64,000 bases of DNA from Pararhizobium arenae (GTDB taxonomy: Bacteria > Pseudomonadota > Alphaproteobacteria > Rhizobiales > Rhizobiaceae), in assembly GCF_001931685.1 (NCBI RefSeq), contig NZ_MOOY01000003.1, positions 124,001-188,000 on the forward strand, written 5' to 3'. Under the pieces are notes generated by a model. That model worked only from the letters and a program-made list of their open reading frames with translations, was not told where the DNA came from and searched no databases. This document shows, in pieces, positions 18,103-27,069 of the stretch; positions within the stretch are counted from its first letter, which is position 1, and every line of letters begins with the position of its first letter. The translations under genes and the position numbers were made by a program.

Positions 18103-18220
18103 TACCCCCTCTGCCCTGTCGGACATCTCCCCCTCAAGGGAGTAGATCGGCTGGAGCCAGCCTCTCGCGTCCGATCTCCCCCCTTGAAGGGGAGATGTCA
18201 CGAAGTGACAGAGGGGGGTA
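18103..18220. repeat. Palindromic intergenic repeat element
   Basis: The ends TACCCCCTCTG and its inverted partner near 18210-18220 enclose inverted arms (GGACATCTCCCC near 18120 and GGGGAGATGTCA near 18190). The whole can fold into one long hairpin. This is the pattern of rhizobial intergenic mosaic elements. It sits between two genes and has no coding content. Confidence 0.8.
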
Positions 18221-18271
18221 TCTGGCCACCAACGCAAAAGCTTTCTGTGCTTCGAAAATGGCCATTGCCCA

Positions 18272-19060
18272 ATGACCTCGACTGAATCCATCGACAGCTT
18301 CCACCGTGGCCGTTTCCATGTCGTGCAGCCGCTCGGCCAAGGGCATCGCTCCGGCATGGATGCGATGCTTCTTGCGTCCCTCGTCGCCGATGAACGCCCG
18401 ATCCGCGTGGCCGATCTCGGCGCCGGAGCGGGGGCCGCCGGCATGGCCGTTGCTTCCCGTCTCGACACCGCGCAGGTAACTCTGGTCGAGCGCTCTCCAA
18501 CCATGGCCGCGTTTGCCCGCCGAAGCCTCGAACTCCCGGAAAACGCCCGGTTCGCCGCCCGCCTTGATGTCATCGAGGCCGATGTCGCCTGGAAGGGGCG
18601 TGAGCGCGCCGCCGCGGGTCTTGTCGACGACAGCTTCCATCATGTCATCATGAACCCGCCCTTCAACGATGGTTCTGACCGGCGCACGCCCGATCCTCTG
18701 AAGGCGGAAGCCCATGCAATGGAAGAAGACCTGTTCGAAATCTGGATACGCACGGCCTGCGCCATCACGCGACCCGGCGGCCAGTTGTCCCTGATCGCCC
18801 GCCCCGAATCGATCTCCGAGATCATCGCCGCCTGCGGCCGACGCTTCGGCGGCCTGGAAATCACCGCTCTTCATCCAAGGCCTGGTGAAAATGCTGTGCG
18901 CATTCTTGTGACGGCGATCAAGCAGAGCCGGGCACGGCTGGCGTTTCGCGCACCGCTCATCATGCACGAGGACGATGCCCACCGTTTCACGGCTTACGTC
19001 GACGACCTCAACAACGGCCGGGCCGCCTATGCCCGCAAGACGCTTTCCGCCCGGCGATGA
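18272..19060 (+). CDS. TrmN6-like N6-adenine methyltransferase
   Basis: This 262-residue class I SAM methyltransferase has a glycine loop at VADLGAGAGAAG (46-57) and the catalytic NPPF motif of N6-adenine enzymes at 128-131. The N-terminal QPLGQGHRSGMDAMLL matches the COG4123 group, whose E. coli member TrmN6 methylates A37 of tRNA-Val. The exact target here is inferred from the family. ATG at 18272 lacks a good ribosome site. Confidence 0.85.
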   Translation: MTSTESIDSFHRGRFHVVQPLGQGHRSGMDAMLLASLVADERPIRVADLGAGAGAAGMAVASRLDTAQVTLVERSPTMAAFARRSLELPENARFAARLDVIEADVAWKGRERAAAGLVDDSFHHVIMNPPFNDGSDRRTPDPLKAEAHAMEEDLFEIWIRTACAITRPGGQLSLIARPESISEIIAACGRRFGGLEITALHPRPGENAVRILVTAIKQSRARLAFRAPLIMHEDDAHRFTAYVDDLNNGRAAYARKTLSARR

Positions 19061-19141
19061 CGGATTTTTGACGGGGGATATTGCGTTCGCCCCGCCAATA
19101 CATACATCCACCTCACGATTTTGTTGCCAAACGGAGGTTTT

Positions 19142-20008
19142 ATGGCCGGATTCTTCAGAAAGCTGATGCCGAAGCGTTTTCGCAAAAGCGGTGTCACGAT
19201 CCCTGTGGTCCGGCTGCACGGAACGATCATGGCCGGAGGCGGCCAGTTCCGCCCGCCGCTCAATCTGGCATCGGTTGCCTCCGTGCTGGATAAAGCCTTT
19301 GCTGTAAAAGATGCGCCGGCCGTTGCCATCTCCGTCAATTCGCCCGGCGGTTCGCCGGTACAGTCGCGCCTGATCTTTCAGCGCATCCGCGATCTGGCGG
19401 AGGAAAAGAAGAAGCGGGTGATTATCTTCGTCGAGGATGTCGCGGCATCCGGCGGCTACATGATCGCGCTGGCCGGCGATGAGATCATCGCCGATCCGAC
19501 CTCGATCGTCGGCTCGATCGGTGTCGTTTCCGGCGGGTTCGGTTTTCCCGAATTGCTGAAGAAGATCGGCGTCGAGCGCCGCGTCTACACGGCTGGCGAA
19601 AACAAGGTGATGCTCGATCCTTTCCAGCCGGAAAAGGAAAAGGACATCGAATATCTGAAGACCTTGCAGCAACAGATTCACGCCGTGTTCATTGATATGG
19701 TCAAGGCGCGGCGCGGCCATCTGCTGGCCGACCACGGCGAAATTTTCTCCGGCCTGTTCTGGACCGGCGGCCGGGCGCTGGAACTGGGACTGATCGACAG
19801 CCTCGGCGATATGCGCGGCGAACTGAAGAAGCGTTACGGCGAAAAGACCGAACTGCAGCTGATCTCGCCAGCCCGCGGCCTGTTTGGTCGCCGCCAGCCG
19901 GGGGCAGCGATTGCCGGTGCGGTTGCGGAGCGTTTCGCGGCGTCTGCCGTATCGGGCCTTGCTGATGTGGCAGAGGAAAAGGCATTATGGGGCCGATACG
20001 GGCTCTGA
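19142..20008 (+). CDS. S49-family serine peptidase (SppA/SohB-like)
   Basis: This 288-residue enzyme belongs to the signal-peptide-peptidase A family, which degrades leftover signal peptides or membrane proteins. The nucleophile is Ser103 in VEDVAASGGYMIAL; ISVNSPGGSPVQS and SIVGSIGVVSGGFGFPELL are other family signatures. It is short, with a single peptidase domain as in SohB. There is no long N-terminal membrane segment, only a basic start, so it may be cytoplasmic or peripheral. ATG at 19142 has GGAGG 7 bases upstream. Confidence 0.9.
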   Translation: MAGFFRKLMPKRFRKSGVTIPVVRLHGTIMAGGGQFRPPLNLASVASVLDKAFAVKDAPAVAISVNSPGGSPVQSRLIFQRIRDLAEEKKKRVIIFVEDVAASGGYMIALAGDEIIADPTSIVGSIGVVSGGFGFPELLKKIGVERRVYTAGENKVMLDPFQPEKEKDIEYLKTLQQQIHAVFIDMVKARRGHLLADHGEIFSGLFWTGGRALELGLIDSLGDMRGELKKRYGEKTELQLISPARGLFGRRQPGAAIAGAVAERFAASAVSGLADVAEEKALWGRYGL

Positions 20009-20039
20009 CACTTAAAGGAAAAGGCTCCGGGGGACACGC

Positions 20040-20228
20040 ATGCCGCAAATCATTCTCTTTCTGCTCATCGTCGGCATCGCGTGGTTCGGCTACCGAAAGT
20101 TCATAGCCGATGCCGAAAAACTCTCACGCCAACGCGAACAGGTGCGCCGCGAGAAGGAAGCCGGCTCGCAGGGCACGCTGGTCAAGGATCCGGTGACGGG
20201 GGAATACAGGCTGAAGAAGCCGGAGTGA
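20040..20228 (+). CDS. Small single-pass membrane protein
   Basis: This 62-residue protein has one N-terminal hydrophobic helix (IILFLLIVGIAWFGY), a charged coiled segment and the C-terminal motif LVKDPVTGEYRLKKPE. I do not recognise a named family. It begins 31 bases after the S49 peptidase stop, so it is probably part of that transcript and may anchor or regulate the peptidase; this is inference. Confidence 0.7.
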   Translation: MPQIILFLLIVGIAWFGYRKFIADAEKLSRQREQVRREKEAGSQGTLVKDPVTGEYRLKKPE

Positions 20229-20261
20229 GAGATTGTTGCTGAAGCATCAGCATTATGAGAT

Positions 20262-20284
20262 GATATACGTATAGGATGTATATC
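20262..20284 (+). promoter_or_regulatory. Operator-like inverted repeat of the toxin-antitoxin operon
   Basis: GATATAC (20262-20268) and GTATATC (20278-20284) form a perfect 7-base inverted repeat with a 9-base spacer ending just before the antitoxin ribosome binding site. AbrB-type antitoxins usually bind such sites to repress their own operon. Confidence 0.5.
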
Positions 20285-20296
20285 CGGAGACGAATG

Positions 20297-20527
20297 ATGC
20301 AAGTATCAAAGTGGGGCAACAGCCTCGCCATTCGCATTCCCTCAAGCGTCGTCGAGGCGCTCGATCTTTCCGAAGGAGACGAGGTGGTAATCCGCCTTGC
20401 GGGTAATCGAGAGTTCGAGATCGAAAAGGATCACGGGCGCGCGGATGCTTTGGCCCGCATCCGCGCTTTGGCTCGAAACCTTCCCGCAGATTGGAAATTT
20501 GACCGGGAAGAGGCAAATGCCCGGTGA
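20297..20527 (+). CDS. AbrB/MazE-type antitoxin
   Basis: This 76-residue protein starts MQVSKWGNSLAIRIPSSVVE, the swapped-hairpin AbrB/MazE DNA-binding fold, and continues with LSEGDEVVIRL. The C-terminal ARNLPADWKFDREEA is the likely toxin-neutralising segment. Two ATGs are adjacent (20294 and 20297); I chose 20297 because of the spacing to GGAGA at 20286-20290. It overlaps the PIN toxin gene by four bases (GTGA), so the pair is translationally coupled. Confidence 0.87.
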   Translation: MQVSKWGNSLAIRIPSSVVEALDLSEGDEVVIRLAGNREFEIEKDHGRADALARIRALARNLPADWKFDREEANAR

Positions 20528-20928
20528 GCGTTCCGCCACTCCTGGATACGAATATTCTTGTCTACGCCGCTTCGAGTGACATTCGGGCATCAAAAGCACA
20601 GCTTCTCTTGACCCAGCCCTTCATCGTCAGCGTGCAGGCCTTCAATGAATTTGCCAATGTTTCTCGTCGCAAGATGGGCATGAGCTGGCAAGAAACGCGC
20701 ACCGCTATCAACGATTTCAGTAAGCTGGCGACAGTGGTATTGCCTGTCGATACGGCGATCCACACACTTGGAATGGAACTGGCGGAGCGCTTGAAGCTCT
20801 CGATTTTCGACGCCATGATGGTAGCTAGCGCCCTTCGTGCGGGGTGCTCGCAATGCTATTCGGAAGACATGCAGCACGGTCTGGTGGTGAATGAGCAATT
20901 GAGGATCGTTAATCCGTTCATCGAGTGA
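20524..20928 (+). CDS. PIN-domain toxin (VapC-like)
   Basis: This 134-residue PIN-domain ribonuclease toxin has the acidic metal-binding residues in place: Asp8 (PLLDTNILVY), Glu42 (FNEFANV), Asp96 (SIFDAMMVASA) and Glu114-Asp115 (YSEDM). VapC toxins cut tRNA or rRNA when the antitoxin is degraded. The start is GTG, overlapping the antitoxin stop. The module sits alone between housekeeping genes, as horizontally acquired toxin-antitoxin pairs often do. Confidence 0.88.
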   Translation: MSVPPLLDTNILVYAASSDIRASKAQLLLTQPFIVSVQAFNEFANVSRRKMGMSWQETRTAINDFSKLATVVLPVDTAIHTLGMELAERLKLSIFDAMMVASALRAGCSQCYSEDMQHGLVVNEQLRIVNPFIE

Positions 20929-21019
20929 CCGGCCTATTCGCCATTAATACTCGTCTCTTGACCCCTCCGGCCCATCGTGGCACCAGACAGCCAGAAGTTT
21001 CCAAGCTGGACATCCGATC

Positions 21020-21982
21020 ATGACTGCTGCCGCCCTGCCGGACCATATGAACCCGAAGCGCTCCTTCCAGGCGCTGATCCTGACGCTGCATGCGTATTGG
21101 GCGGACAAGGGTTGCGCCGTGCTGCAGCCCTATGACATGGAAGTGGGCGCCGGTACGTTCCATCCGGCAACGACGCTGCGCGCGCTCGGCCCCAAGCCCT
21201 GGCGTGCCGCTTATGTCCAGCCCTCGCGCCGCCCCACGGACGGTCGTTACGGCGAAAACCCGAACCGTCTCCAGCATTATTACCAGTATCAGGTGATCCT
21301 GAAGCCGAACCCGTCGAACCTGCAGGAACTGTATCTCGGCTCGCTTGAAGCGATCGGCCTTGATCCGCTGCTGCACGATATCCGCTTCGTCGAGGACGAT
21401 TGGGAAAGCCCGACGCTTGGCGCCTGGGGTCTCGGCTGGGAGTGCTGGTGCGATGGCATGGAAGTGTCGCAGTTCACCTATTTCCAGCAGGTCTGCGGCA
21501 TCGAATGCTCCCCGGTCTCAGGCGAACTGACCTACGGCCTCGAACGCCTCGCCATGTATGTGCAGGGCGTCGACAATGTCTATGACCTGAACTTCAACGG
21601 CCGCGAAGGCGATGAGAAGATCAGCTATGGCGATGTCTTCCTGCAGGCCGAGCAGGAGTATTCCCGCTACAATTTCGAATATGCCAACACCGCGATGCTG
21701 CACCAGCATTTCATCGACGCCGAGAAGGAGTGCGTGGCGCTGCTCGTCGCCGGAGCGCCGGGCGATACGGCAAACCAGCAACTGCACAAGTGCGTATTCC
21801 CGGCCTATGACCAGTGCATCAAGGCCAGCCACGTCTTCAATCTTCTGGATGCGCGCGGCGTGATCTCGGTCACGGAACGCCAGAGTTATATCCTGCGCGT
21901 GCGCACGCTCGCCAAGGCCTGCGGCGAAGCCTTCCTGTTGACGGATGCCGGCGGCGCAAATCTCGTGCGTGACGCGGCGTAA
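21020..21982 (+). CDS. glyQ: Glycyl-tRNA synthetase alpha subunit
   Basis: GlyQ (320 residues) is the catalytic subunit of the bacterial heterotetrameric glycyl-tRNA synthetase, which activates glycine and charges tRNA-Gly. Class II signatures are strong ([75 protein letters not shown]). Its partner glyS lies 5 kb downstream instead of directly after it. Confidence 0.98.
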   Translation: MTAAALPDHMNPKRSFQALILTLHAYWADKGCAVLQPYDMEVGAGTFHPATTLRALGPKPWRAAYVQPSRRPTDGRYGENPNRLQHYYQYQVILKPNPSNLQELYLGSLEAIGLDPLLHDIRFVEDDWESPTLGAWGLGWECWCDGMEVSQFTYFQQVCGIECSPVSGELTYGLERLAMYVQGVDNVYDLNFNGREGDEKISYGDVFLQAEQEYSRYNFEYANTAMLHQHFIDAEKECVALLVAGAPGDTANQQLHKCVFPAYDQCIKASHVFNLLDARGVISVTERQSYILRVRTLAKACGEAFLLTDAGGANLVRDAA

Positions 21983-22039
21983 GGTTCCGAAATTCAGGGA
22001 AATGAGGAAAACGACTTGCCCGGAATGGGTGAGCGTAGT

Positions 22040-22194
22040 TTGTTGACAAACCCTCCGGCGCCATCCTCGGGCTTGTCCCGAGGATCCAATCCCGGAAGAT
22101 TTATCCTCTTATTTTATTGCTTTAAACAGATTTCAGCAGATCCTCGGGACGAACCCGAGGATGACGCCGGAGGACGTGGTCAGGTTTGTCAGCA
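22040..22194. repeat. Long inverted-repeat intergenic element
   Basis: The left arm (22041-22086) starts TGTTGACAAACCCTCCGGCG and ends in the sub-palindrome ATCCTCGGG...CCCGAGGAT. It is mirrored, with a few changes and a short insertion, by a right arm ending near TTTGTCAGCA at 22194. The arms enclose a short AT-rich centre (22090-22138). The same core occurs at 49061-49151. Confidence 0.8.
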
Positions 22195-22225
22195 ATCTGG
22201 GCTCGCCCGGAATGGAAGTGCGGGC

Positions 22226-22372
22226 TCAGGTGTCCATTTCCGTGATAACAGGCCGGTTGGTCCGCACCGGACGCAGCTTTGCCTGTTGCTGGCGCTCGAC
22301 GCGCAGTGCGACGAAATGGGTAGCAGCCATCAGCGCAAGCGCGCTGGTCGTGATCAAAGTCAGGATGGTCAT
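22226..22372 (-). CDS. Small single-pass membrane protein
   Basis: This predicted 48-residue protein starts MTILTLITTSALALMAATHF, a membrane or signal segment, and continues with a basic, Gln-rich tail. I do not recognise it. ATG at 22372 was chosen because the hydrophobic segment then starts the protein. Weakly supported because of its size. Confidence 0.4.
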   Translation of the reverse strand: MTILTLITTSALALMAATHFVALRVERQQQAKLRPVRTNRPVITEMDT

Positions 22373-22530
22373 CTTAGCCTCGCTTGTATCGGCCGCCTCG
22401 GCCGTGAACCTGCTTTCATGGCAGGAGCAAGCGGTCATCATCGACCGCAAGACGCAAGTTACTAACGAGGCACAGGATAGGGGTTTCTCCCCTTTTCGCT
22501 ATCGCTGAAATTCACTAGATCGATCGCTCT

Positions 22531-22728
22531 TTACAGCGTGTCGCTCATGCCGCTGCCGATTTCCCAGACCGGCTTCAGGGTGGGGTAGGTGCCCGTGGGC
22601 AATTGGCCGGCATAGGTCTGGAGGGCGCGGCGGACGCCGCTCGGGCGCTCCGGTGTGGTGACGCTCGCATAGGCGACGAAGAGGGCCGAGAAGGCGATGA
22701 CGTTGATGAGGGTTGCGAGCGGTTTCAT
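22531..22728 (-). CDS. Small exported or membrane hypothetical protein
   Basis: This 65-residue product begins MKPLATLINVIAFSALFVAYA, a signal-anchor-like segment, followed by a short polar tail with YAGQLPTGTYPTLKPVWEIG. Family unknown. ATG at 22728 puts the hydrophobic segment at the N-terminus. It is divergent from lemA. Confidence 0.5.
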   Translation of the reverse strand: MKPLATLINVIAFSALFVAYASVTTPERPSGVRRALQTYAGQLPTGTYPTLKPVWEIGSGMSDTL

Positions 22729-22831
22729 GGTCGTTGGCTTCGTTTGAATGTGCCGGTTCATTCCGGTTGTTGAAGCCACTATCGATCAGAACGGAAAATT
22801 TCGCGGTTCCCAATGAAACAGGGAAATCAAG

Positions 22832-22847
22832 GTGTTACTTACGTAAC
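22832..22847. promoter_or_regulatory. Inverted repeat TGTTAC-N4-GTAACA
   Basis: A perfect 6-base inverted repeat with a 4-base spacer lies between the divergent small membrane protein gene and lemA, about 90 bases before lemA. It could be an operator; no regulator can be named. Confidence 0.35.
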
Positions 22848-22937
22848 AGGATTGCTTTCACTTGCGCGCCGGCGGATACCCATTTGCCGCGTTATGTTCT
22901 AAGGTCGCGCAAAAGGCTTGAAGCGAGAGGGTGTTTC

Positions 22938-23486
22938 ATGATCGGCTTGGCAATTGGCGCCGCGGTAATCCTGTACCTGATTTTCATCTATAACGGGCTG
23001 GTCAAGGCCCGGCAGGTGAAGGAAGAGGCATGGTCCGGCATCGACGTGCAGCTGAAGCGCCGCGCCGACCTGATCCCCAACCTGATCGAGACCGTCAAGG
23101 GCTACGCAGCCCATGAAAAAGGTACGCTTGAACAGATCGTCGAGCTGAGGAACAAGGCACAGTCGCTGCCGACGGGTGACGTCGCCGCCCGCGCTCAGGC
23201 GGAAGGGCTGCTCAGTCAGGCGCTTGGCAAGGTTTTCGCGCTTGCGGAAGCCTATCCGGACCTCAAGGCGAACCAGAATTTTTCCGAGTTGCAGCAGTCG
23301 CTTGAAACCATCGAGGAAGAAATCCAGATGTCGCGGCGCTATTACAACGGCGCCGCCCGCGACCTGAACGTCAAGGTCGAGAGTTTCCCGTCGAACCTGA
23401 TCGCCGGTCCCTTCGGCTTTGCCAAGGCGCCGTTCTTCGAAATCACCAATGAAGCCGACCGCGCGGTGCCGACGGTCAAGTTTTAA
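22938..23486 (+). CDS. lemA: LemA family protein
   Basis: This 182-residue protein has one N-terminal membrane helix (GAAVILYLIFIYNGLV) and the LemA helical domain (VKEEAWSGIDVQLKRRADLI, SLETIEEEIQMSRRYYNGAARDLN). LemA proteins are membrane-anchored and often encoded with a DUF2207 protein, as here, but the function is unsettled. ATG at 22938 follows GAGAGGG. An aroA gene lies between it and the DUF2207 gene. Confidence 0.93.
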   Translation: MIGLAIGAAVILYLIFIYNGLVKARQVKEEAWSGIDVQLKRRADLIPNLIETVKGYAAHEKGTLEQIVELRNKAQSLPTGDVAARAQAEGLLSQALGKVFALAEAYPDLKANQNFSELQQSLETIEEEIQMSRRYYNGAARDLNVKVESFPSNLIAGPFGFAKAPFFEITNEADRAVPTVKF

Positions 23487-23572
23487 GCCGTTCTTCCATC
23501 GCCAATGGCTTGCAATCGCGGCAATGCGTGCCGATAAGAACGGCGCGCATCCGCTATCCAAGAGTTTCCCGC

Positions 23573-24844
23573 ATGAGCAAAGACCAGAAACTGACCGTCG
23601 TCCCGCCGTCCCATCCGTTGAAGGGCCGCGTCAGCCCGCCCGGCTCGAAGTCGATCACCAATCGCGCGCTGCTGCTCGCCGGTCTCGCCAAGGGCACGAG
23701 CCGCCTGACCGGGGCGCTGAAGAGCGACGATACGCGCTATATGGCGGAAGCGCTGCGGGCCATGGGCGTCGAGATCAGCGAGCCGGATGACACGACCTTT
23801 GTCGTCACCGGCACCGGCAAGCTTCTGGCCCCGGCAAAGTCGCTCTTCCTCGGCAATGCCGGCACAGCGACCCGCTTCCTGACGGCAGCTGCAGCGCTGG
23901 TTGAAGGCGAAGTCATCGTCGATGGCGACGAGCATATGCGCAAGCGTCCGATCGCGCCGCTGGTCAAGGCGCTGACGGCGCTCGGCGTCGATATCCGCTC
24001 CGAAACCGGCTGCCCGCCGGTCATCGTCAAGGGCACCGGCGATTTCGGCGCCGATCGCGTCGAGATCGATGCCGGTCTTTCCAGCCAGTATGTCTCGGCG
24101 CTCTTGATGGCCGCCGCCGGTGCCAGCCGCCCGATCGACATCATCCTGGCCGGCGATGATATCGGCGCCCGCGGTTATATCGATCTCACGGTTGCCGCCA
24201 TGCGCGCCTTCGGTGCCGAAGTCACCCAGCCGAGCGCTTCCGTCTGGCAGGTGCAGCCGACCGGCTATACCGCGACCGATTACCTGATCGAGCCGGACGC
24301 TTCGGCCGCCACCTATCTCTGGGCTGCGGAAGTGTTGACCAAGGGTGAGATCGATCTCGGGGTGAAGGCGACGACCTTCTCCCAGCCGGATGCCAAGGCT
24401 TACGACGTCATCGCAAGCTTCCCGCACATGCCCGCCGTGATCGATGGCTCGCAGATGCAGGATGCGATCCCGACGCTTGCCGTGCTCGCCGCTTTCAACG
24501 AAACGCCTGTTCGTTTTGTCGGCATCGCCAATTTGCGCGTCAAGGAATGCGATCGTATCCGTGCGCTGTCGACCGGCCTCACCAACATCCGCGCAGGCCT
24601 TGCGACGGAGGAGGGCGATGATCTCGTCGTCGCGGCCGATCCGGCCCTTGCCGGACAGCGTCTGCCGGCCGATATCGATACCTTCGCCGATCACCGCATT
24701 GCCATGAGCTTTGCGCTCGCCGGCCTGAAGATCAAGGGCATCACCATTCTTGACCCGGCCTGCGTCGCAAAAACCTATCCGCGCTACTGGGACGAGCTTT
24801 CGTCTCTCGGCGTCGAACTCGAAGGCGATCGCCCGGATATCTGA
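23573..24844 (+). CDS. aroA: EPSP synthase, class I type
   Basis: This enzyme (423 residues) makes 5-enolpyruvylshikimate 3-phosphate from shikimate 3-phosphate and PEP in aromatic amino acid synthesis. PGSKSITNRALLLA and LFLGNAGTATR (91-101) are the substrate-binding motifs. SSQYVSALLM, LRVKECDRI, FADHRIAMSF and ILDPACVAKTYP are also present. These match class I enzymes (E. coli type) and not the class II (CP4-like) enzyme usual in Rhizobiaceae, which has PMASAQVKSA instead. It may be a second aroA. It starts 86 bases after lemA and is followed closely by the DUF2207 gene. Confidence 0.9.
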   Translation: MSKDQKLTVVPPSHPLKGRVSPPGSKSITNRALLLAGLAKGTSRLTGALKSDDTRYMAEALRAMGVEISEPDDTTFVVTGTGKLLAPAKSLFLGNAGTATRFLTAAAALVEGEVIVDGDEHMRKRPIAPLVKALTALGVDIRSETGCPPVIVKGTGDFGADRVEIDAGLSSQYVSALLMAAAGASRPIDIILAGDDIGARGYIDLTVAAMRAFGAEVTQPSASVWQVQPTGYTATDYLIEPDASAATYLWAAEVLTKGEIDLGVKATTFSQPDAKAYDVIASFPHMPAVIDGSQMQDAIPTLAVLAAFNETPVRFVGIANLRVKECDRIRALSTGLTNIRAGLATEEGDDLVVAADPALAGQRLPADIDTFADHRIAMSFALAGLKIKGITILDPACVAKTYPRYWDELSSLGVELEGDRPDI

Positions 24845-24875
24845 ATAAACAAACGCCGCGGGAGGGAAGGGCAGC

Positions 24876-26813
24876 ATGATCCGACTGATCAGGGCATTCG
24901 GTGTAGCGCTTTTCCTTCTGGGCGCGCTCGTCGCGTCCAGCGCCTTTGCCGAGGAGGTCATCACCTCCTACAGTTCGGCGATTAATCTCGAGAAAAGCGG
25001 CCGGCTGATTGTTACCGAAACCATCCGCGCCCATGTCGAGGGCGACCGTATCAAGCGCGGCATCTACCGCGATTTTCCGCTGACCTTCCTTGATGACGGC
25101 GACCGGCGGCGCAAGGTGGAGTTCAAGCTGCTCTCCGTTTCCCGCGATGGCCAAAGCGAGCCCTATCGCACAGAAACCATTCAGGACGGCATCCGCATCT
25201 ATACCGGCGATAAGGATGTTTTCCTGCCCTCCGGCGAGCATGTCTTCGAGATCGCCTATCAGACGGACCGCCAGATCCGCTATTTTCCGGATCATGACGA
25301 GCTTTACTGGAATGTCACCGGTACGGAATGGGCGTTTCCAATCGAGGAAGCGATCGCCACCGTAACCTTGCCGGATGGCGTGCGGGCGCAGGCGCTCGAT
25401 GTCTTCACGGGCGGCTATGGCTCGCGCGAAAAGAACGCGACTGCGGTGGAAGATGGCCGCGAGGTGGTTTTCACCACCACCCGGCGCCTGCAACCGCAGG
25501 AAGGTCTCACTATCGCCATCAAGATGCCGAAAGGCAGCATCGATCCGCCCTCGGCTTCCACGGAAAAGCTCTGGTGGCTGAAGGACCATATGGCACCGGT
25601 TTTGGCGATTGCGGGGCTGGTGGTCGTTGTTCTCTACTACGCCCGCATGTGGCTGAAGGTGGGGCGCGATCCGGCGCGCGGCGTCATCGTGCCGCGCTGG
25701 GATGCGCCGGACGATATCTCTCCGGCGCTCGTCAACTACATCGACAACAAGGGCTTTTCCGGTCAGGGCTGGACGGCGCTTTCGGCGGCGGCACTCAGCC
25801 TTGCGGTGCAGGGTTACGTCGTGCTGGAAGACCTGAAACAGTCGCTCACCATCACCGCCACGGCCAAGACGCCGCCGACGAAGCTGCCGACCGGCGAGGC
25901 CGTGTTGATGCAGGCGGTGAAGGCGCAGGGCGGAAAGCTTGCCATCGACAAGGCCAACGGCAAGACGGTGCAAAAGGTCGGAGCCGATTTCCGCAGCGCC
26001 ATGGAGAAGGAACACCGCAACCGCTACTATCTCGCCAACACATGGTATGTGCTGGGCGGCGTCGCGCTCTCCGCGGTGTTCCTCGTTTCGATCTTTCTGT
26101 TCGGCGATCTCGACGAAAACAATATCGCCATCGTCATGGTGCCGGCTTTTGCATCGGTGGTCATCTCGATTGTCGCTGTCGGCCTCGTAAAAAGCCTGCG
26201 CAAGAGCGGCACCCTCTTTGCCCGCGCCCGCGCCATCATCGTCTTTGCCTTCTTCGGGTTCATCCTCTGCTCCGTCGGCATCGGCATGGCCGCCTTCGTC
26301 TTCGAAACCGCCGTGCAGAGCCACCAGATGCCGCTGCTGGTCGCCGTCTGCGGCATCATCATCGCTAATATCCTGTTCTATTACCTGATGGGCGCGCCGA
26401 CACCGCTCGGCACCCGCATGATGGATGGCATCGACGGCCTGCGCCAATATCTGACGCTCGCGGAAAAGGAGCGGATGAACATGGCAGGCGCCCCTGAAAT
26501 GTCGCCGCGGCATTTCGAAAAGCTGTTGCCCTATGCCGTGGCGCTCGGCGTCGAAAAGCCCTGGTCGGAAACCTTTGACCGCTGGCTGCTTGCCGCAGCG
26601 GCAGGGGCGGCCGCCTATCAGCCGGCATGGTACCATGGCGACAGCTTCTCGGCCGGCTCGTTTGGCGATCGCATGGGCGGCTTTGCCGGCTCGATGGCGA
26701 GCACCATGACGGCCTCCTTGCCCCCGCCGCCGAAGAGCAGTTCATCCGGCTTTTCGAGTGGTGGCGGTTTTTCGGGCGGCGGCGGTGGTGGCGGTGGAGG
26801 CGGCGGCTGGTAA
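24876..26813 (+). CDS. DUF2207 membrane protein with glycine-rich tail
   Basis: This 645-residue protein has a signal peptide (LFLLGALVASSAFAEE) and a long extracytoplasmic DUF2207 domain (EVITSYSSAINLEKSGRLIV through IAIKMPKGSID). There is a membrane helix near 245 and two to three more helices at about 390-510. The protein ends in a Ser/Gly tail (FSSGGGFSGGGG...GGW). DUF2207 proteins accompany LemA in many bacteria; their role is not established. The tail is typical of the family. A palindromic repeat follows the gene. Confidence 0.9.
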   Translation: MIRLIRAFGVALFLLGALVASSAFAEEVITSYSSAINLEKSGRLIVTETIRAHVEGDRIKRGIYRDFPLTFLDDGDRRRKVEFKLLSVSRDGQSEPYRTETIQDGIRIYTGDKDVFLPSGEHVFEIAYQTDRQIRYFPDHDELYWNVTGTEWAFPIEEAIATVTLPDGVRAQALDVFTGGYGSREKNATAVEDGREVVFTTTRRLQPQEGLTIAIKMPKGSIDPPSASTEKLWWLKDHMAPVLAIAGLVVVVLYYARMWLKVGRDPARGVIVPRWDAPDDISPALVNYIDNKGFSGQGWTALSAAALSLAVQGYVVLEDLKQSLTITATAKTPPTKLPTGEAVLMQAVKAQGGKLAIDKANGKTVQKVGADFRSAMEKEHRNRYYLANTWYVLGGVALSAVFLVSIFLFGDLDENNIAIVMVPAFASVVISIVAVGLVKSLRKSGTLFARARAIIVFAFFGFILCSVGIGMAAFVFETAVQSHQMPLLVAVCGIIIANILFYYLMGAPTPLGTRMMDGIDGLRQYLTLAEKERMNMAGAPEMSPRHFEKLLPYAVALGVEKPWSETFDRWLLAAAAGAAAYQPAWYHGDSFSAGSFGDRMGGFAGSMASTMTASLPPPPKSSSSGFSSGGGFSGGGGGGGGGGGW

Positions 26814-26828
26814 AGCCGTAGCGTCTTG

Positions 26829-26965
26829 CTCCCTCTTCTCCCCAGTGGGGAGAAGGTGGCCCGAAGGGCCGGATGAGGGGGCGGCTTGTTCCAAGATGCG
26901 CGGCAAAGACCCCCTCATCGCCTCGCTTTCGCTTGGCACTTCTCCCCGCTGGGGAGAAGAGGGCA
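26829..26965. repeat. Palindromic intergenic repeat with TCTCCCC ends
   Basis: CTTCTCCCC...GGGGAGAAG palindromes stand at both ends (26835-26854 and 26940-26959). In between are GGCCCGAAGGGCC and GATGAGGGGG with its inverted partner CCCCCTCATC. The same order of sub-palindromes is found at 44194-44323. Confidence 0.85.
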
Positions 26966-27069
26966 GCCGAGGCGGCTGCCCCGCCGTAAACCCGCTTAAC
27001 CGCGTGACTTTTCAGCCGCGGCTTGCTAAGTCCGCCGCAACCATCTGAACAACCCGCAAAGTGCCCGCC

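Noticed and set aside
17710-18573. Upstream extension of the polyprenyl diphosphate synthase
   Set aside because: It would run through the DUF2007 gene and a palindromic repeat; the TTG at 17709 with AGGAG gives the normal family length.
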